Shown here: piece after piece, positions 44,514-53,826 of the stretch
Layout of the letters: each line of letters starts with the position of its first letter
How positions within the stretch are numbered: position 1 is the first letter of the stretch
NCBI RefSeq assembly: GCF_027706145.1
Contig: NZ_JAQFWW010000002.1
Coordinates: 682,001-746,000 of the forward strand
DNA length: 64,000 bases
Source of the DNA: Bacillus changyiensis
GTDB taxonomy: Bacteria; Bacillota; Bacilli; Bacillales; Bacillaceae
Direction of reading: 5' to 3'
The notes under the pieces: model-generated
What the model saw: only the letters and a program-made list of their open reading frames with translations
The model's database searches: none
Told to the model about the DNA's origin: nothing
Program-made: the position numbers and the translations under genes

Positions 44514-45464
44514 ATGAAAAAGAGAAAAATTGTTGTCGCATTAGGCGGAAATGCTATACAAACGGGCGATGCTAGTGCTGAAGCACAGCAACAGGCCTTA
44601 GATGAAACAGCCAACTATATAGCTGAGATGATTGACAGTGGTGCCGAATTAATTATTACACATGGAAACGGCCCGCAAGTCGGCAACTTGATGATTCAGC
44701 AAAAAGAAGCCGATTCACCGAAAACACCAGCGATGCCGCTGGAAACTTGCGTATCGATGACACAAGGAATGATCGGCTACTGGATGCAAAACGCCCTTGA
44801 TAAAGCACTTAAAGCAAAAGGGATCAACAAGCATGCAGCAACTGTCATTACCCGTGTTGCTGTCCACAGCGATGATGAGGCGTTCCGCAATCCGACAAAA
44901 CCGATTGGACCTTTCTACAGTGAAGATGAAGCAAAAGAACTGATGAACAGTCAAAATGGCGATATCGTCTTTAAAGAGGATGCTGGAAGAGGTTGGCGTC
45001 GTGTCGTACCATCACCTATTCCGGTCTCCATTCTCGAATATGACATTATTAATCAGTTAGTTGAAAATGGTCATATCGTAATTGCAGCAGGAGGCGGTGG
45101 TGTCCCTGTCCTCGAAGAAGATCACACAATCTGCGGTGTTGACGCTGTTATCGATAAAGACTTTGCCGCTTGCAAATTAGCAGAGCTTGTTCAAGCAGAC
45201 GAACTCATTATTTTAACAGGTGTCGATTATGTGGCAGTCGACTATTTAAAACCGACTGAAAAGCAGCTTAAACATGTAACAACTGAAGAATTAAAAGGGT
45301 ATATACAAGAAAAACAATTTGCTGAAGGAAGTATGCTACCTAAAGTAAAAGCAGCACTACAATTTGCCGAAATAAAAAGAGGAAACAAAACAATTATTAC
45401 CTCCCTGCAACAGGCCAAAGAAGCGCTTAAAGGCAACGCTGGTACCGTTGTTGAACAAGCTTAA
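44514..45464 (+). CDS. arcC: Carbamate kinase
   Basis: This enzyme makes ATP from ADP and carbamoyl phosphate, the energy-yielding last step of the ADI pathway. The 316-residue product begins with [18 protein letters not shown] and contains [38 protein letters not shown] and [17 protein letters not shown], all family signatures. GAGGTG is 8 bases upstream. It is followed by the operon terminator and then arcR. Confidence 0.96.
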   Translation: MKKRKIVVALGGNAIQTGDASAEAQQQALDETANYIAEMIDSGAELIITHGNGPQVGNLMIQQKEADSPKTPAMPLETCVSMTQGMIGYWMQNALDKALKAKGINKHAATVITRVAVHSDDEAFRNPTKPIGPFYSEDEAKELMNSQNGDIVFKEDAGRGWRRVVPSPIPVSILEYDIINQLVENGHIVIAAGGGGVPVLEEDHTICGVDAVIDKDFAACKLAELVQADELIILTGVDYVAVDYLKPTEKQLKHVTTEELKGYIQEKQFAEGSMLPKVKAALQFAEIKRGNKTIITSLQQAKEALKGNAGTVVEQA

Positions 45465-45470
45465 GTATTA

Positions 45471-45504
45471 AAAAGGAAGACCCTTTAAAGGGTTCTTCCT
45501 TTTG
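45471..45504 (+). terminator. Terminator behind arcC
   Basis: A long stem of about 16 bp with one bulge (45471-45486 with 45487-45503, loop formed by the central TTTAAA) ends in TTTT, 7 bases after the arcC stop codon. It may allow partial read-through to arcR. Confidence 0.82.
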
Positions 45505-45578
45505 CCTGTCGTTAAAACATAGTAATATTAATTTGTATACGATTATCATATGAAATGAATAAGGGTGATTAGTTTAAT

Positions 45579-46256
45579 ATGAAGAACAAAGACATCGTAC
45601 ATCATCTGAAGAAATTTTCTTTATTCGCTTCCTTGAGTGATAAAGAGTTGGAAGATATGAAACAATTTATTTATTGGCGTACCTATCATAAAGGCCAGAT
45701 CTTATTTATGGAAGAAGACCCCCGGGAACGGATGTATCTTCTCCTTGATGGATTTATTAAACTAGAAAATACAAATGATACCGGATCGATGTTTTACATC
45801 GACTACATACGCCCTCATACGCTCTTTCCATTCGGAGGCTTATTTCGTGATGAACACTATCATTATGCCGCTGAAGCCTTAACAGATATTGAACTCTACT
45901 ATATTCCCATGAACATTTTCGAGGATCTTATACGAGACAATCCAACACTGCTCTTTGATGCTCTCAATCAATTATCAGATATTCTGGCTCTTCACGAAGA
46001 ACGACTGAAGCGAATCACACTTTCCCATGCACATGATCGAGTCATCCAAGGCCTTTATTATCTTACCGAAAACCTTGGTCAAAAAGAAAAAGACACAATC
46101 ATTGTCAGTTGTCCGATCACCGCAACAGAAATCGCCAAAATTTCGGGTACCTCCCGTGAAACGGTAAGCGTCGTCTTGAAAAAACTCCGTAGTGAAGGTG
46201 TGATCAGTCAGAACAACAAACAGATTATCATTCATAAACCGGATTATTTCAAGTGA
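45579..46256 (+). CDS. arcR: Crp/Fnr-family activator of the arginine deiminase operon (ArcR)
   Basis: The 225-residue regulator has an N-terminal cNMP-type beta-barrel (GQILFMEEDPRERMYLLLDGFIKL) and a C-terminal helix-turn-helix (ITATEIAKISGTSRETVSVVLKKLRSEGVI). The N-terminal Cys cluster of Fnr is absent, so it is not an iron-sulfur oxygen sensor. In B. licheniformis ArcR, encoded at the same position, is essential for anaerobic induction of arcABDC and binds the TGTGA(N6)TCACA site found upstream of arcA. It may respond to cAMP or another nucleotide. The start codon has a weak GGGTGA ribosome binding site. Confidence 0.92.
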   Translation: MKNKDIVHHLKKFSLFASLSDKELEDMKQFIYWRTYHKGQILFMEEDPRERMYLLLDGFIKLENTNDTGSMFYIDYIRPHTLFPFGGLFRDEHYHYAAEALTDIELYYIPMNIFEDLIRDNPTLLFDALNQLSDILALHEERLKRITLSHAHDRVIQGLYYLTENLGQKEKDTIIVSCPITATEIAKISGTSRETVSVVLKKLRSEGVISQNNKQIIIHKPDYFK

Positions 46257-46264
46257 AACGGCAC

Positions 46265-46303
46265 AACAAGGATCTCACTATATGTTAGATCCTTGTTATT
46301 TTT
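46265..46303 (+). terminator. Terminator of arcR
   Basis: An 11-bp perfect stem (46265-46275 with 46287-46297) with an 11-base loop is followed by ATTTTT. Confidence 0.88.
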
Positions 46304-46425
46304 CTGTATACGATATCCCATCGTAAAAAAAACTTACTAGAAGTGTCCAAGGATAGAAGACAATCTAAAACCATTGTATTCTATCTGATGATGATCAAAT
46401 AACAGGAGGCAGGTAATCTATCTCA

Positions 46426-46575
46426 TTGTTGAGGCTGTCTAAAAAATCCCTTACAACATGGATCATGGGGGAGTTGCGAGACTCCTGTGGGAACAGCGAG
46501 CCAGGCGAAGACCCCGCAGGAGCAAGGAACGAGCTTTGCTTTGAGGAGGCTCGCAGAAAGCGATTTTCATTCATG
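46426..46575. repeat. Bacillaceae-type intergenic repeat with large cruciform
   Basis: The segment contains GAGACTCCTGTGGGAACAGC, then GACCCCGCAGGAGC, then GAGGAGGCTCGC. This is a phrase I recognise from a palindromic repeat scattered through many Bacillaceae genomes, often mis-annotated as short genes. GCGAGACTCCT (46476-46486) pairs with AGGAGGCTCGC (46544-46554) with one mismatch, and an inner stem CTCCTGTGGG/CCCGCAGGAG is present. It is more GC-rich than its surroundings. Confidence 0.65.
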
Positions 46576-46967
46576 CAAACCATTTTCAGCACACCCCTTT
46601 TTCATCTCCAACTCACTAACCCACTCATTTTCTTATTAATACAATATTTTGTTCCTCGCCCTCATGCATCCTAAACTATTTCTGAAACAAGACCTAAATA
46701 AACAGAACAGAAAAAGTGTTGTCACTTTTGTTTAAGCTTCACACACTTTTAACATTAAATGGAATTTAATGGGTAGAAAGTGGAGTAATAGCTTGTCCTC
46801 TGCAAAGGATCATCAGATCTTTAAATAGCCAGATTATGACTTTTTAACCCCTTTCAAAAGTAAGAATTTTAAGAAAACTAAACATCCTATTAATTTATTG
46901 CCTCAATTCTTTCTTTACATACTCATTCATGTAAAAATGAAAGCGTAATATTAATGGAGGTCATAAA
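46576..46967. other. Non-coding stretch upstream of the response regulator
   Basis: No gene or assigned site was found apart from the GGAGG ribosome binding site of the response regulator. The promoter is not obvious. Confidence 0.35.
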
Positions 46968-47690
46968 ATGGATCATTCTCTTGGACAATTTAAAGTTTTA
47001 ATCGTTGATGATGACGAATCTATTTTAGATCTATTAAATGTTGTGTTTGAAAATGAGGGCTTCTCTGGTGTTTTAAATGCAAAAACCGGAGAGGAAGCAC
47101 TTTTGCTGTTAAAAAAGCAGCAACCAGATATCGTGTTGCTTGATGTCATGCTTCCTGACTCAGACGGATTCACCATTTGCAATCAGCTTCGCCAATTTAC
47201 CAATATTCCTGTTCTGTTTCTTACCGCCAAAACATCTGCTGTAGATAAACTGCAAGGGTTTAGCTATGGTGGCGACGATTACATTACCAAACCTTTTAAT
47301 CCCCTTGAAGTTGTGGCTCGTGTAAAAGTCCAGTTGAAGCGATTGAAAAAGTTTACACCTCCACCATTGAAATCTTCTTATCATTTTGGAGATTTTCAAA
47401 TTGATGAAACATCAGGAAAACTCATCGTTGATGGAATAAGGATTGAGTGTCCGGCACAGGAGTTTAAACTATTACTATATTTTTGTCACCATCCCAATCA
47501 ATTATTAAGCAAACAAAAGATATATCAGGATGTTTGGGGAGAAATTTATAATGGTGACAGTACGGTTATGGTTCATGTGCGCCGGCTTCGGGAAAAAATC
47601 GAAAAAGACCCAAGCCATCCAAAATGGATTAAAACAGTCAGAGGGCATGGCTATATTTTTGAAGACCCTCCAACAGGTGAAAAGCAATGA
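46968..47690 (+). CDS. OmpR-family response regulator (kinase lost)
   Basis: The 240-residue regulator has a receiver domain (VLIVDDDESILDLL; phosphoacceptor D59 in LLDVMLPDSDG; LTAKTSA; GDDYITKPFNPLEV). A winged-helix DNA-binding domain follows (CPAQEFKLLLYFCHHPNQLLSKQKIYQDVWG; VMVHVRRLREKIE; RGHGYIF). The ribosome binding site ATGGAGG is 8 bases upstream. The stop codon overlaps the start of what should be the sensor kinase gene (ATGA), but that gene ends after 18 codons. The regulator is therefore an orphan that may be phosphorylated by another kinase, or is itself on the way to loss. The target is unknown. Confidence 0.9.
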   Translation: MDHSLGQFKVLIVDDDESILDLLNVVFENEGFSGVLNAKTGEEALLLLKKQQPDIVLLDVMLPDSDGFTICNQLRQFTNIPVLFLTAKTSAVDKLQGFSYGGDDYITKPFNPLEVVARVKVQLKRLKKFTPPPLKSSYHFGDFQIDETSGKLIVDGIRIECPAQEFKLLLYFCHHPNQLLSKQKIYQDVWGEIYNGDSTVMVHVRRLREKIEKDPSHPKWIKTVRGHGYIFEDPPTGEKQ

Positions 47691-47743
47691 AGTTAAAACA
47701 ACGAGTTGCTTTTCACTTTAACCCCCGAAAGAGATTCTACTGA
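47687..47743 (+). pseudogene. Stub of a deleted sensor histidine kinase gene
   Basis: An ATG overlapping the response regulator stop codon begins MKLKQRVAFHFN and stops after 18 codons at 47743. Histidine kinases coupled to OmpR regulators commonly begin with a MKLK/MKxR-type N-terminus followed by a membrane helix. Here the helix is missing, so the junction is probably near 47720. No H-box, N-box or HAMP sequence follows. Confidence 0.6.
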
Positions 47744-48193
47744 TTCTTAAAAGAATAAAAATCCGCCTCGTACACCATCTTTACCAAGTGTCATTCGCAA
47801 ACAGCTGTAAAAAATGACTCACCACTGCTTTAGGCAATTAAAGAAATATCAGATTTTCCGGGAAATTCTTGCTGAAGAGGGACATGCGCTGTATTCCTAG
47901 AACAATAACTCATTTTAGATTTTGATCGCTCTCCGCTAAACATGACTTCTATCTTTCAACATGGTTTGACATTGACATCGATATGTCTTGATGGAAAAAC
48001 AGCTCGGTACGCCTTCGTTTATATCGTGTCATGGAATGAAAAACCTCTCAAAAACCACTAGGTTGCACCACTTATTTGAAAAAAGCTTAAAAGTGCAAGA
48101 CTTAAAAAACACCGCTGCTATTATTACACGAATGGAAAGGGTAGTGAGTTTGCAGAATGATGGGCATAGACACAGAGTGTTGAGGAACAAAAC
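47744..48193. other. Decayed sequence after the kinase stub
   Basis: About 450 bases have no frame with a ribosome binding site and coding character. Short plus-strand frames end quickly. It is probably the remains of one or more genes replaced after the kinase deletion. I could not identify the origin. Confidence 0.45.
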
Positions 48194-48231
48194 GATGGGC
48201 TCTCCAAAAAAGTTCGTTTTAGAGGCCCATC
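48194..48231 (-). terminator. Terminator of the ECF sigma/anti-sigma pair
   Basis: A stem of about 10 bp with one bulge (48194-48203 with 48221-48231) with a 17-base loop lies 6 bases past the anti-sigma stop codon; the minus strand continues GTTTTGTT. Confidence 0.7.
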
Positions 48232-48236
48232 ACTTG

Positions 48237-49595
48237 TTATTTTGTTAATTTTACTTTCACCGGCTTTAGCGGAACATTCGGAATATAGCCGCTTAAATAA
48301 CCAAATTGAACATATAACGAATTTTGGTCGAGACTGAAATTCTCACCGTCTATCGTAAAGACGGATTGAAAACGAAGCTTCTTCTTATCGAGTACTTTTG
48401 TAACATTACCTTTTACGCTATGTCCATTAGGTGCTTCTTCATAGGTTTGATAAGCCGAATCAATTAGTGACATCGTATCTAAAAATTCTTTCATACTATC
48501 AATATCTATTATTGATCGATTCATATCTTTTAAATGGTAATCGACAACTAATTTGTTTCCGTTTTTCTTTATTTGATCAACGGCAATTTTAAAGTCATGG
48601 TGATCTGCGCTCAAAACGGCAGGCGTTTTTTGAAGAGGTAAGGTTTTATCAGAGTCACCTTTATGAGTGTCCGCTTTAATATTTAAATATTTTGTATCTT
48701 TGTCTACCTTTCCTAAGATCACCCGCATCTCTTGCTGAACACTGTTTCCTACTCTTTTTGGCTCTTTAAGTTTTTGATTACCCATAAAATAGGGAATTTC
48801 CCGCCCTTTATCATCTGTCACTTCATCAATTCTTACACCCTCGTATGGAGATTTGGTCACCACGTAGTCGATAACAGTCGATTCTTTACCAATAACCACT
48901 CTTTTAGGCTTAATTTGATCACTAGTATTGTTTTGCTTAAATTTCACAGTGCGATATGGCAACTTTTTAGCTGGAATATTAAATATCCACTTCCCCCTAA
49001 TTCCATTAATGCTTGTTATTGTGACTGGCACTGTCAATTGATCAGGGATTTCTTTATCAGGATAACCGATTTGAATGTAGCCGATATAGCCATCATCTGT
49101 TTTTTTCATATCTGACACAGAAGCTATTTCCCATTTACGTCCACCGTTAAATACTGTGGATTCAAGACTCAGTCGTTCATCATCCAAATCTTTTCTTGTA
49201 TCACTTTTAACCTTAAATGTCATGCCAATAACACCACCGTCGAAATAAACACTTGTCGCTGTCACATCAATGTTATTGCATGACGCTTTTTGATTCAGCT
49301 CCGTAACTTGCTGAGCTTGCACTAAATTTTGCCCAATAAAATCATGAAATTTTTGATATGATTTCCCGAACAATGGAACATCGGCCAACACATTTTGTAT
49401 AGTAGGAGAAATAAAACCGCTTCCGAGAAGAAGGATAGCTGCAGCTCCAGAAATGAAAATATTACGCTTAATACGGTTTGGGCGCCGCGTTTTTTCCTGG
49501 TTTGCTCTTTTTATACCTGCTGATATCGATTCAGAAATCTCTTTTTCTGGAATATGAATCTGGTTTACTTCGTTTTTGAATCGATTTTTGTCCAT
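48237..49595 (-). CDS. DUF4179-type transmembrane anti-sigma factor
   Basis: The 452-residue membrane protein has a cytosolic N-terminal region of about 45 residues (IPEKEISESISAGIKRANQEK, the likely sigma-binding part). One membrane helix follows (NIFISGAAAILLLGSGFI, about 45-62), then a large extracellular part. The extracellular part begins with the DUF4179 block ISPTIQNVLADVPLFGKSYQKF and continues with a DUF5643-like domain. This architecture is common for anti-sigma proteins encoded behind ECF sigma factors in Bacillales. It overlaps the sigma gene by 31 bases, so the two are co-translated. The inducing signal is unknown. Confidence 0.82.
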   Translation of the reverse strand: MDKNRFKNEVNQIHIPEKEISESISAGIKRANQEKTRRPNRIKRNIFISGAAAILLLGSGFISPTIQNVLADVPLFGKSYQKFHDFIGQNLVQAQQVTELNQKASCNNIDVTATSVYFDGGVIGMTFKVKSDTRKDLDDERLSLESTVFNGGRKWEIASVSDMKKTDDGYIGYIQIGYPDKEIPDQLTVPVTITSINGIRGKWIFNIPAKKLPYRTVKFKQNNTSDQIKPKRVVIGKESTVIDYVVTKSPYEGVRIDEVTDDKGREIPYFMGNQKLKEPKRVGNSVQQEMRVILGKVDKDTKYLNIKADTHKGDSDKTLPLQKTPAVLSADHHDFKIAVDQIKKNGNKLVVDYHLKDMNRSIIDIDSMKEFLDTMSLIDSAYQTYEEAPNGHSVKGNVTKVLDKKKLRFQSVFTIDGENFSLDQNSLYVQFGYLSGYIPNVPLKPVKVKLTK

Positions 49596-50113
49596 TCGGC
49601 TTCTCCTCCTGTCAATAATTGTTTTAATTCAAGTTTCGCTCTTTTCAAATAGGTTTTGATGGTCCCTTCTGGCGCACTCATCACCTCAGCAATTTGATAA
49701 ATCGGCAGATCATGATAATAAAAAAGAATAATAGCTGTTTGATATTCTTGGCGTAAATGTCGAACAGCTTCAAGTAGGCCCATTCTGTCATCTACAGGCA
49801 TTTCTTGATCTTGTCCAAGGTCTCTTACAGGTGAATCAATCAAGACAACTTTCTTTTTCTTTTTCAACAAGGCATATGCTTGATGTATCAAAATTTTTGT
49901 CACCCATGTCAAAAAATATTCGGGGTGTCTTAGCTGAGAAATCGAGATAAAAGCTTGATATGCGGTCTCTTGTAAAATGTCGAGTGCATCTTCTTTATGA
50001 TTTACATACAAATAAGCTGTCCGATAAAGTTGGTTACTGTGCATTTGGAAAAGCGTTTCAAACGCTTGTGAATGCCCTGCGACTGCTTTTTTTACGAGTT
50101 TCATCTGTTTCAC
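49565..50113 (-). CDS. ECF-type RNA polymerase sigma factor
   Basis: The group IV sigma factor has about 182 residues. Region 2 reads AFETLFQMHSNQLYRTAYLYVNHKEDALDILQETAYQAFISISQL...FLTWVTKILIHQAY. Region 4 reads RQEYQTAIILFYYHDLPIYQIAEVMSAPEGTIKTYLKRAKLELK. It resembles SigV-type factors but cannot be equated with a named one. A GTG start at 50113 fits GGAGGAG 7 bases upstream; ATG 50104 is the alternative. TGAAAC near 50158-50163 on the minus strand could be the -35 of an autoregulated ECF promoter. It is controlled by the overlapping DUF4179 anti-sigma gene. Confidence 0.85.
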   Translation of the reverse strand: MKQMKLVKKAVAGHSQAFETLFQMHSNQLYRTAYLYVNHKEDALDILQETAYQAFISISQLRHPEYFLTWVTKILIHQAYALLKKKKKVVLIDSPVRDLGQDQEMPVDDRMGLLEAVRHLRQEYQTAIILFYYHDLPIYQIAEVMSAPEGTIKTYLKRAKLELKQLLTGGEAEWTKIDSKTK

Positions 50114-50233
50114 TGCTGCTCCTCCTTCAATCATTAGAGAGGTGAGAGTTGAGAAAAGTTTCAAAACAGCAGATTTCCCTCGCAGTGCATGATAAGATAA
50201 ACATGAAAACCAACAAATGGAGATGAAGGAAAC

Positions 50234-51469
50234 ATGAAGAACAAATTGATTGAACGGTTGATTTCATATGCAAAAGTTGACACTCAGTCAGATGAAAACA
50301 TTGAGACATGCCCTTCGACACCCGGTCAGCTGACACTCGCCAAGATGCTTGTTGAAGAGCTAAAGAAAATTGGGATGGAGGACATCACGATTGATGAAAA
50401 TGGTTATGTCATGGCAACACTTCCCGCTAATACAGACAAGTCTGTACCAACAATCGGGTTTTTGGCTCATGTCGATACTGCGACAGATTTTACCGGAAAA
50501 AATGTCAATCCACAGATCATCGAACAGTACGATGGAAAAGATATTGTTCTCAATGAAGCACTAGGTGTCACACTCTCTCCTCAAGATTTCCCTGATCTCG
50601 CTCATTATAAAGGTCAGACACTGATCACAACAGACGGAACGACACTGCTCGGCGCCGATGACAAAGCCGGCGTTGCTGAAATCATGACAGCGATGGAATA
50701 TTTACTTGAACATCCTGAAATCAAACACGGCAACATCAGAGTTGCATTCACACCTGACGAAGAGATTGGCAGAGGTCCGCACAAATTCGATGTCACAGCA
50801 TTTCATGCCAAATACGCTTATACAGTTGATGGCGGCGCCCTTGGTGAATTACAATATGAAAGCTTTAACGCTGCTTCAGCGAAAATCACCTGCAAAGGAA
50901 GAAGCATTCATCCAGGAACAGCAAAAGGCAAGATGGTGAATGCCGCCAAAATCGCCATGGAGTTTCACGCGCAGCTCCCAGAAAAAGAAACGCCTGAATT
51001 GACGGAAGGTTATGAAGGTTTTTATCATCTGCTGTCAATCAATGGTGATGTCTCAGAAGCAAAGCTTCACTATATTATTAGAGACTTTGACAAAGATGCT
51101 TTTAACGAAAGAAAAGCAACCATAGAAAAAATTGCTGAAAACCTAAGAGCACAATACGGAAAAGACAACATTATCGTTGAGATGAATGACCAATATTACA
51201 ACATGAGGGAAAAAATTGAACCGGTTAAAGAAATTATCGAAATTGCCGAACAAGCAATGAAAAATCTGAATATCAAACCTGTCATCGAACCGATCCGCGG
51301 CGGAACAGACGGCTCCCAACTTTCATATATGGGTCTGCCTTGCCCGAACATTTTTACAGGGGGGCGGAATTTCCATGGAAAATATGAATACATTTCTGTT
51401 GATCATATGGTGAAAGCTGTTCATGTTGTTGTGGAAATTGCGAAGTTGTTTGAGGAAAAAGCAAGATAA
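50234..51469 (+). CDS. pepT: Peptidase T (tripeptidase)
   Basis: This cytosolic M20-family zinc aminopeptidase removes the N-terminal residue from tripeptides. The 411 residues show [12 protein letters not shown] (first metal His/Asp), [44 protein letters not shown] and the C-terminal [37 protein letters not shown] is the ribosome binding site. It is divergent from the ECF sigma gene and followed by its own hairpin. Confidence 0.95.
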   Translation: MKNKLIERLISYAKVDTQSDENIETCPSTPGQLTLAKMLVEELKKIGMEDITIDENGYVMATLPANTDKSVPTIGFLAHVDTATDFTGKNVNPQIIEQYDGKDIVLNEALGVTLSPQDFPDLAHYKGQTLITTDGTTLLGADDKAGVAEIMTAMEYLLEHPEIKHGNIRVAFTPDEEIGRGPHKFDVTAFHAKYAYTVDGGALGELQYESFNAASAKITCKGRSIHPGTAKGKMVNAAKIAMEFHAQLPEKETPELTEGYEGFYHLLSINGDVSEAKLHYIIRDFDKDAFNERKATIEKIAENLRAQYGKDNIIVEMNDQYYNMREKIEPVKEIIEIAEQAMKNLNIKPVIEPIRGGTDGSQLSYMGLPCPNIFTGGRNFHGKYEYISVDHMVKAVHVVVEIAKLFEEKAR

Positions 51470-51503
51470 AGTAGGCAGTCCGCTCTGTAGCGGACTGCTA
51501 CTT
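51469..51503. terminator. Bidirectional hairpin between pepT and the convergent secreted protein gene
   Basis: A stem of about 15 bp with one bulge and the loop CTGT spans the space between the two convergent stop codons and overlaps both. It has no long T run in either direction. Confidence 0.65.
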
Positions 51504-52176
51504 AACGATAAACAGATTTTGGAACATGGACAACCGGATTTCCAACAGCATACGGTGCTACATCATACTGTTGAAACACGATGGCAATCCCGGTTTTTGT
51601 ATAATAAAATGCCGTTCCTTTATTTAAAATGATATCTTTCTTTCTCACATCCGGAAAGAAAATCTCGTGATGTTTTTGAATATAGTTGAAAATATAATCC
51701 TTCGTTTTTTCTACTTTTGAAGCTGTATTCAACAGATCTGTCAGATAGACACGCTTTTGTAATTGAAGGTCATAGTTAAACGAACGAACCGCTGTTAAAC
51801 CATGTGCCCCTCCTGAAAAAACATAATTCTCCGTTAAAATACTTAAACGTTGGTCAGTCACATATTTCACATGAAAAGAGGTTTGATAATCCGTTTTATA
51901 GCCGTGCTTTTCACCGTCTTGTTTATTTTTCAAATCATCTTGGTATGACAGTTCAATATAATTTTTAAAATCTTGATTCATCATCGTTTGCAAAGATGTG
52001 TTGCCGATGTTTTTCACTTGGGGATATTTCAACTTCTGCACGTTTTGATATATATGACTTGTCACAATCGGTTTATTGTTATTTTCCGCTTGAGCTGAAA
52101 GAGGTGCCATCCCAGCAAACATCATGAAACACAAAACCCCAATCACCAAAAGACTTAAACACGATTTTTTACTCAT
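51502..52176 (-). CDS. Secreted DUF4163/DUF3298-type protein (RsiV/PdaC-N like)
   Basis: The 224-residue product has a signal peptide (MSKKSCLSLLVIGVLCFMMF..., cleavage after PLSAQA) and the two-part fold seen in RsiV and in the N-terminus of PdaC. DUF4163 is seen as VTSHIYQNVQKLKYPQVKNI...YQTSFHVKYVTDQRLSI. DUF3298 is seen as FSGGAHGLTAVRSFNYDL...LLNTASKVEKTKDYIFNYI. RsiV proteins bind lysozyme, so binding to cell-wall material or muramidase is possible but not shown. ATG 52176 has AAGGAGGG 7 bases upstream; an earlier in-frame ATG has none. It is monocistronic. Confidence 0.78.
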   Translation of the reverse strand: MSKKSCLSLLVIGVLCFMMFAGMAPLSAQAENNNKPIVTSHIYQNVQKLKYPQVKNIGNTSLQTMMNQDFKNYIELSYQDDLKNKQDGEKHGYKTDYQTSFHVKYVTDQRLSILTENYVFSGGAHGLTAVRSFNYDLQLQKRVYLTDLLNTASKVEKTKDYIFNYIQKHHEIFFPDVRKKDIILNKGTAFYYTKTGIAIVFQQYDVAPYAVGNPVVHVPKSVYR

Positions 52177-52446
52177 AACAAAACCCTCCTTAAATGTGTC
52201 ATTCATTATCCTTCCCGCTTCGTGAAGCGAGTACACTTGTTTAGACTGATCATTGCGGTTAATGGTTGCTATTTTTAGTTAAAAAATGAAAAAATGTGTA
52301 TCTTATTTAATGTTTGTGAGACGAGAATACATCTTGAGCGAGTCACCACAAAAACGAGCATTCAGAAAGTTTTATAACAAAATCTATTGACATTTTTACA
52401 AAAAGTATTAATATTAAAACAATTAAAAAAATACATAAAAAAGTTT

Positions 52447-52568
52447 TCCTTATCAAGAGTGGTGGAGGGACTGGCCCTGTGAAACCCGGCAACCGCTGTC
52501 TGAGACAGAATGGTGCTAAATCCTGATAGGAGCGTTTATTGCGTTTCTTGGAGATGAGGGAGAGATTG
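52447..52568 (+). ncRNA. SAM-I riboswitch (S-box leader)
   Basis: The highly conserved S-box core is present: AAGAGTGGTGGAGGGACTGG (52454-52473), then CCCTGTGAAACCCGGCAACC (kink-turn and P2/P3 core), GGTGCTAAATCCTG and a closing GAGATGAGGGAG. The aptamer binds S-adenosylmethionine and, when occupied, favours the terminator at 52575-52603. It controls the yxjG-type gene just downstream, as in B. subtilis. Confidence 0.95.
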
Positions 52569-52574
52569 CCGGTC

Positions 52575-52603
52575 AAGCTCTTCCTTATCAGGAAGGGCTT
52601 TTT
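52575..52603 (+). terminator. Riboswitch-controlled terminator
   Basis: A 10-bp stem with one G-T pair (52575-52584 with 52591-52600) with a 6-base loop is followed by T's, 26 bases before the start codon. Its left arm overlaps sequence that could pair with the aptamer to form the antiterminator. Confidence 0.9.
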
Positions 52604-52629
52604 ATGTCAAACAGAAAGAGGGATAACAA

Positions 52630-53721
52630 ATGAAACAAGGACCATACCGAGCCGATCAAGTCGGAAGCCTATTAAGATCTGAACGTATTAAAAAAGCTCG
52701 TCTGCAAAAAGAAGCAGGTGTGATCAGTGCCGAACAATTACGAGACATCGAAAATGAAGAGATTAAACGTATTGTCAAAAAACAACAAGAAATCGGACTA
52801 AAAGCAGTAACTGATGGGGAATTTCGCAGGGCTTGGTGGCACTTTGATTTTCTTGAAGGACTTGATGGTGTGGAAGGCTATCAAACAGAAAGCGGAATTC
52901 AATTTCATCATATCCAAACAAAAGCGCATGGGATCAAAGTGAATGGCAAGCTTGATTTTACAAATCATCCAATGATTGATGATTATCGCTTTCTCCAACG
53001 TATTGTTGGATCGCATACTGCAAAAATGACAATTCCAAGTCCAAATATGCTATTTTTCAGAGGGAAACTTGAAGAAAGTGTCTATCAAGATTTAGATGAA
53101 TTTCACCACGATGTCGCACAGGCTTATAAAAAAGCTATCCAAGCATTTTATGATGCTGGTTGCCGCTATTTACAACTTGATGATACAGCATGGTCCGTCT
53201 TTTTCTCAGCACAGGGTCATGAGCAAATCAAAGCCTTCGGTCAAGAGCCTGGCGAATTGCGGCAATCGTTCGCTGACACGCTCAATCAAGCACTTGACGG
53301 TCGACCTGAAGATTTGACAGTGACCATGCATATTTGCCGAGGAAACTTTAAGTCAACATGGGTGGCCTCAGGCGGATATGAAGCCGCCGCAGAAACCATT
53401 TTCGATGGATTAAATCTTGACGGCCTTTTTCTAGAATTTGATGATGAACGCTCTGGCAGCTTTGAGCCGCTTCGTTATGTCAAACGGAAGGACTTGCAAA
53501 TTGTCCTTGGTCTGATCACCTCTAAGTTTGCTGAACTCGAAAAACCGGACGAAATCAAACGGCGAATTGAAGAGGCTTCCCGTTATGTCGACTTGAACCA
53601 ATTATGTCTAAGCCCACAATGTGGATTTGCCTCAACTGAAGAAGGTAACTTGCTGACAGAAGAAGAGCAGTGGGCAAAATTGCGCCATGTGGTCGAGATT
53701 GCTGAGGATATTTGGAATTAA
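52630..53721 (+). CDS. yxjG: MetE-C-like methyltransferase (YxjG/YxjH family)
   Basis: This 363-residue protein is homologous to the C-terminal catalytic half of cobalamin-independent methionine synthase. Zn-type ligands are visible in TMHICRGNF (His, Cys) and LSPQCGFAS (Cys). The N-terminus reads YRADQVGSLLRS, and VTDGEFRRAWWHFDFLEGL follows. B. subtilis YxjG/YxjH are S-box genes thought to make methionine from homocysteine with an alternative methyl donor. The SAM riboswitch in front supports a role in methionine synthesis. B. subtilis has two copies; only one is seen here. Confidence 0.9.
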   Translation: MKQGPYRADQVGSLLRSERIKKARLQKEAGVISAEQLRDIENEEIKRIVKKQQEIGLKAVTDGEFRRAWWHFDFLEGLDGVEGYQTESGIQFHHIQTKAHGIKVNGKLDFTNHPMIDDYRFLQRIVGSHTAKMTIPSPNMLFFRGKLEESVYQDLDEFHHDVAQAYKKAIQAFYDAGCRYLQLDDTAWSVFFSAQGHEQIKAFGQEPGELRQSFADTLNQALDGRPEDLTVTMHICRGNFKSTWVASGGYEAAAETIFDGLNLDGLFLEFDDERSGSFEPLRYVKRKDLQIVLGLITSKFAELEKPDEIKRRIEEASRYVDLNQLCLSPQCGFASTEEGNLLTEEEQWAKLRHVVEIAEDIWN

Positions 53722-53752
53722 ACAATGCCTATTAGGCTTTGATGGTTGCTAA

Positions 53753-53795
53753 GCATAAAAAAATACTGCTTCCAATGTTAGACACAGGAAGCAGT
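53753..53795 (-). terminator. Terminator at the end of the lipoprotein array
   Basis: A 9-bp perfect stem (53765-53773 with 53787-53795) is followed on the minus strand by seven T's, 32 bases past the stop codon of the last array gene. Confidence 0.82.
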
Positions 53796-53826
53796 CTGCT
53801 AACCGTCCTTATTTGTCTCTACAGTT

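Noticed and set aside
46395-46674. Short frames on both strands over the palindromic repeat
   Set aside because: They are frames through a known type of non-coding repeat and are often mis-annotated as genes.
47988-48248. 86-codon plus-strand frame behind the kinase stub
   Set aside because: No ribosome binding site, no domain, and it runs into the terminator of the convergent anti-sigma gene; it is more likely decayed sequence.
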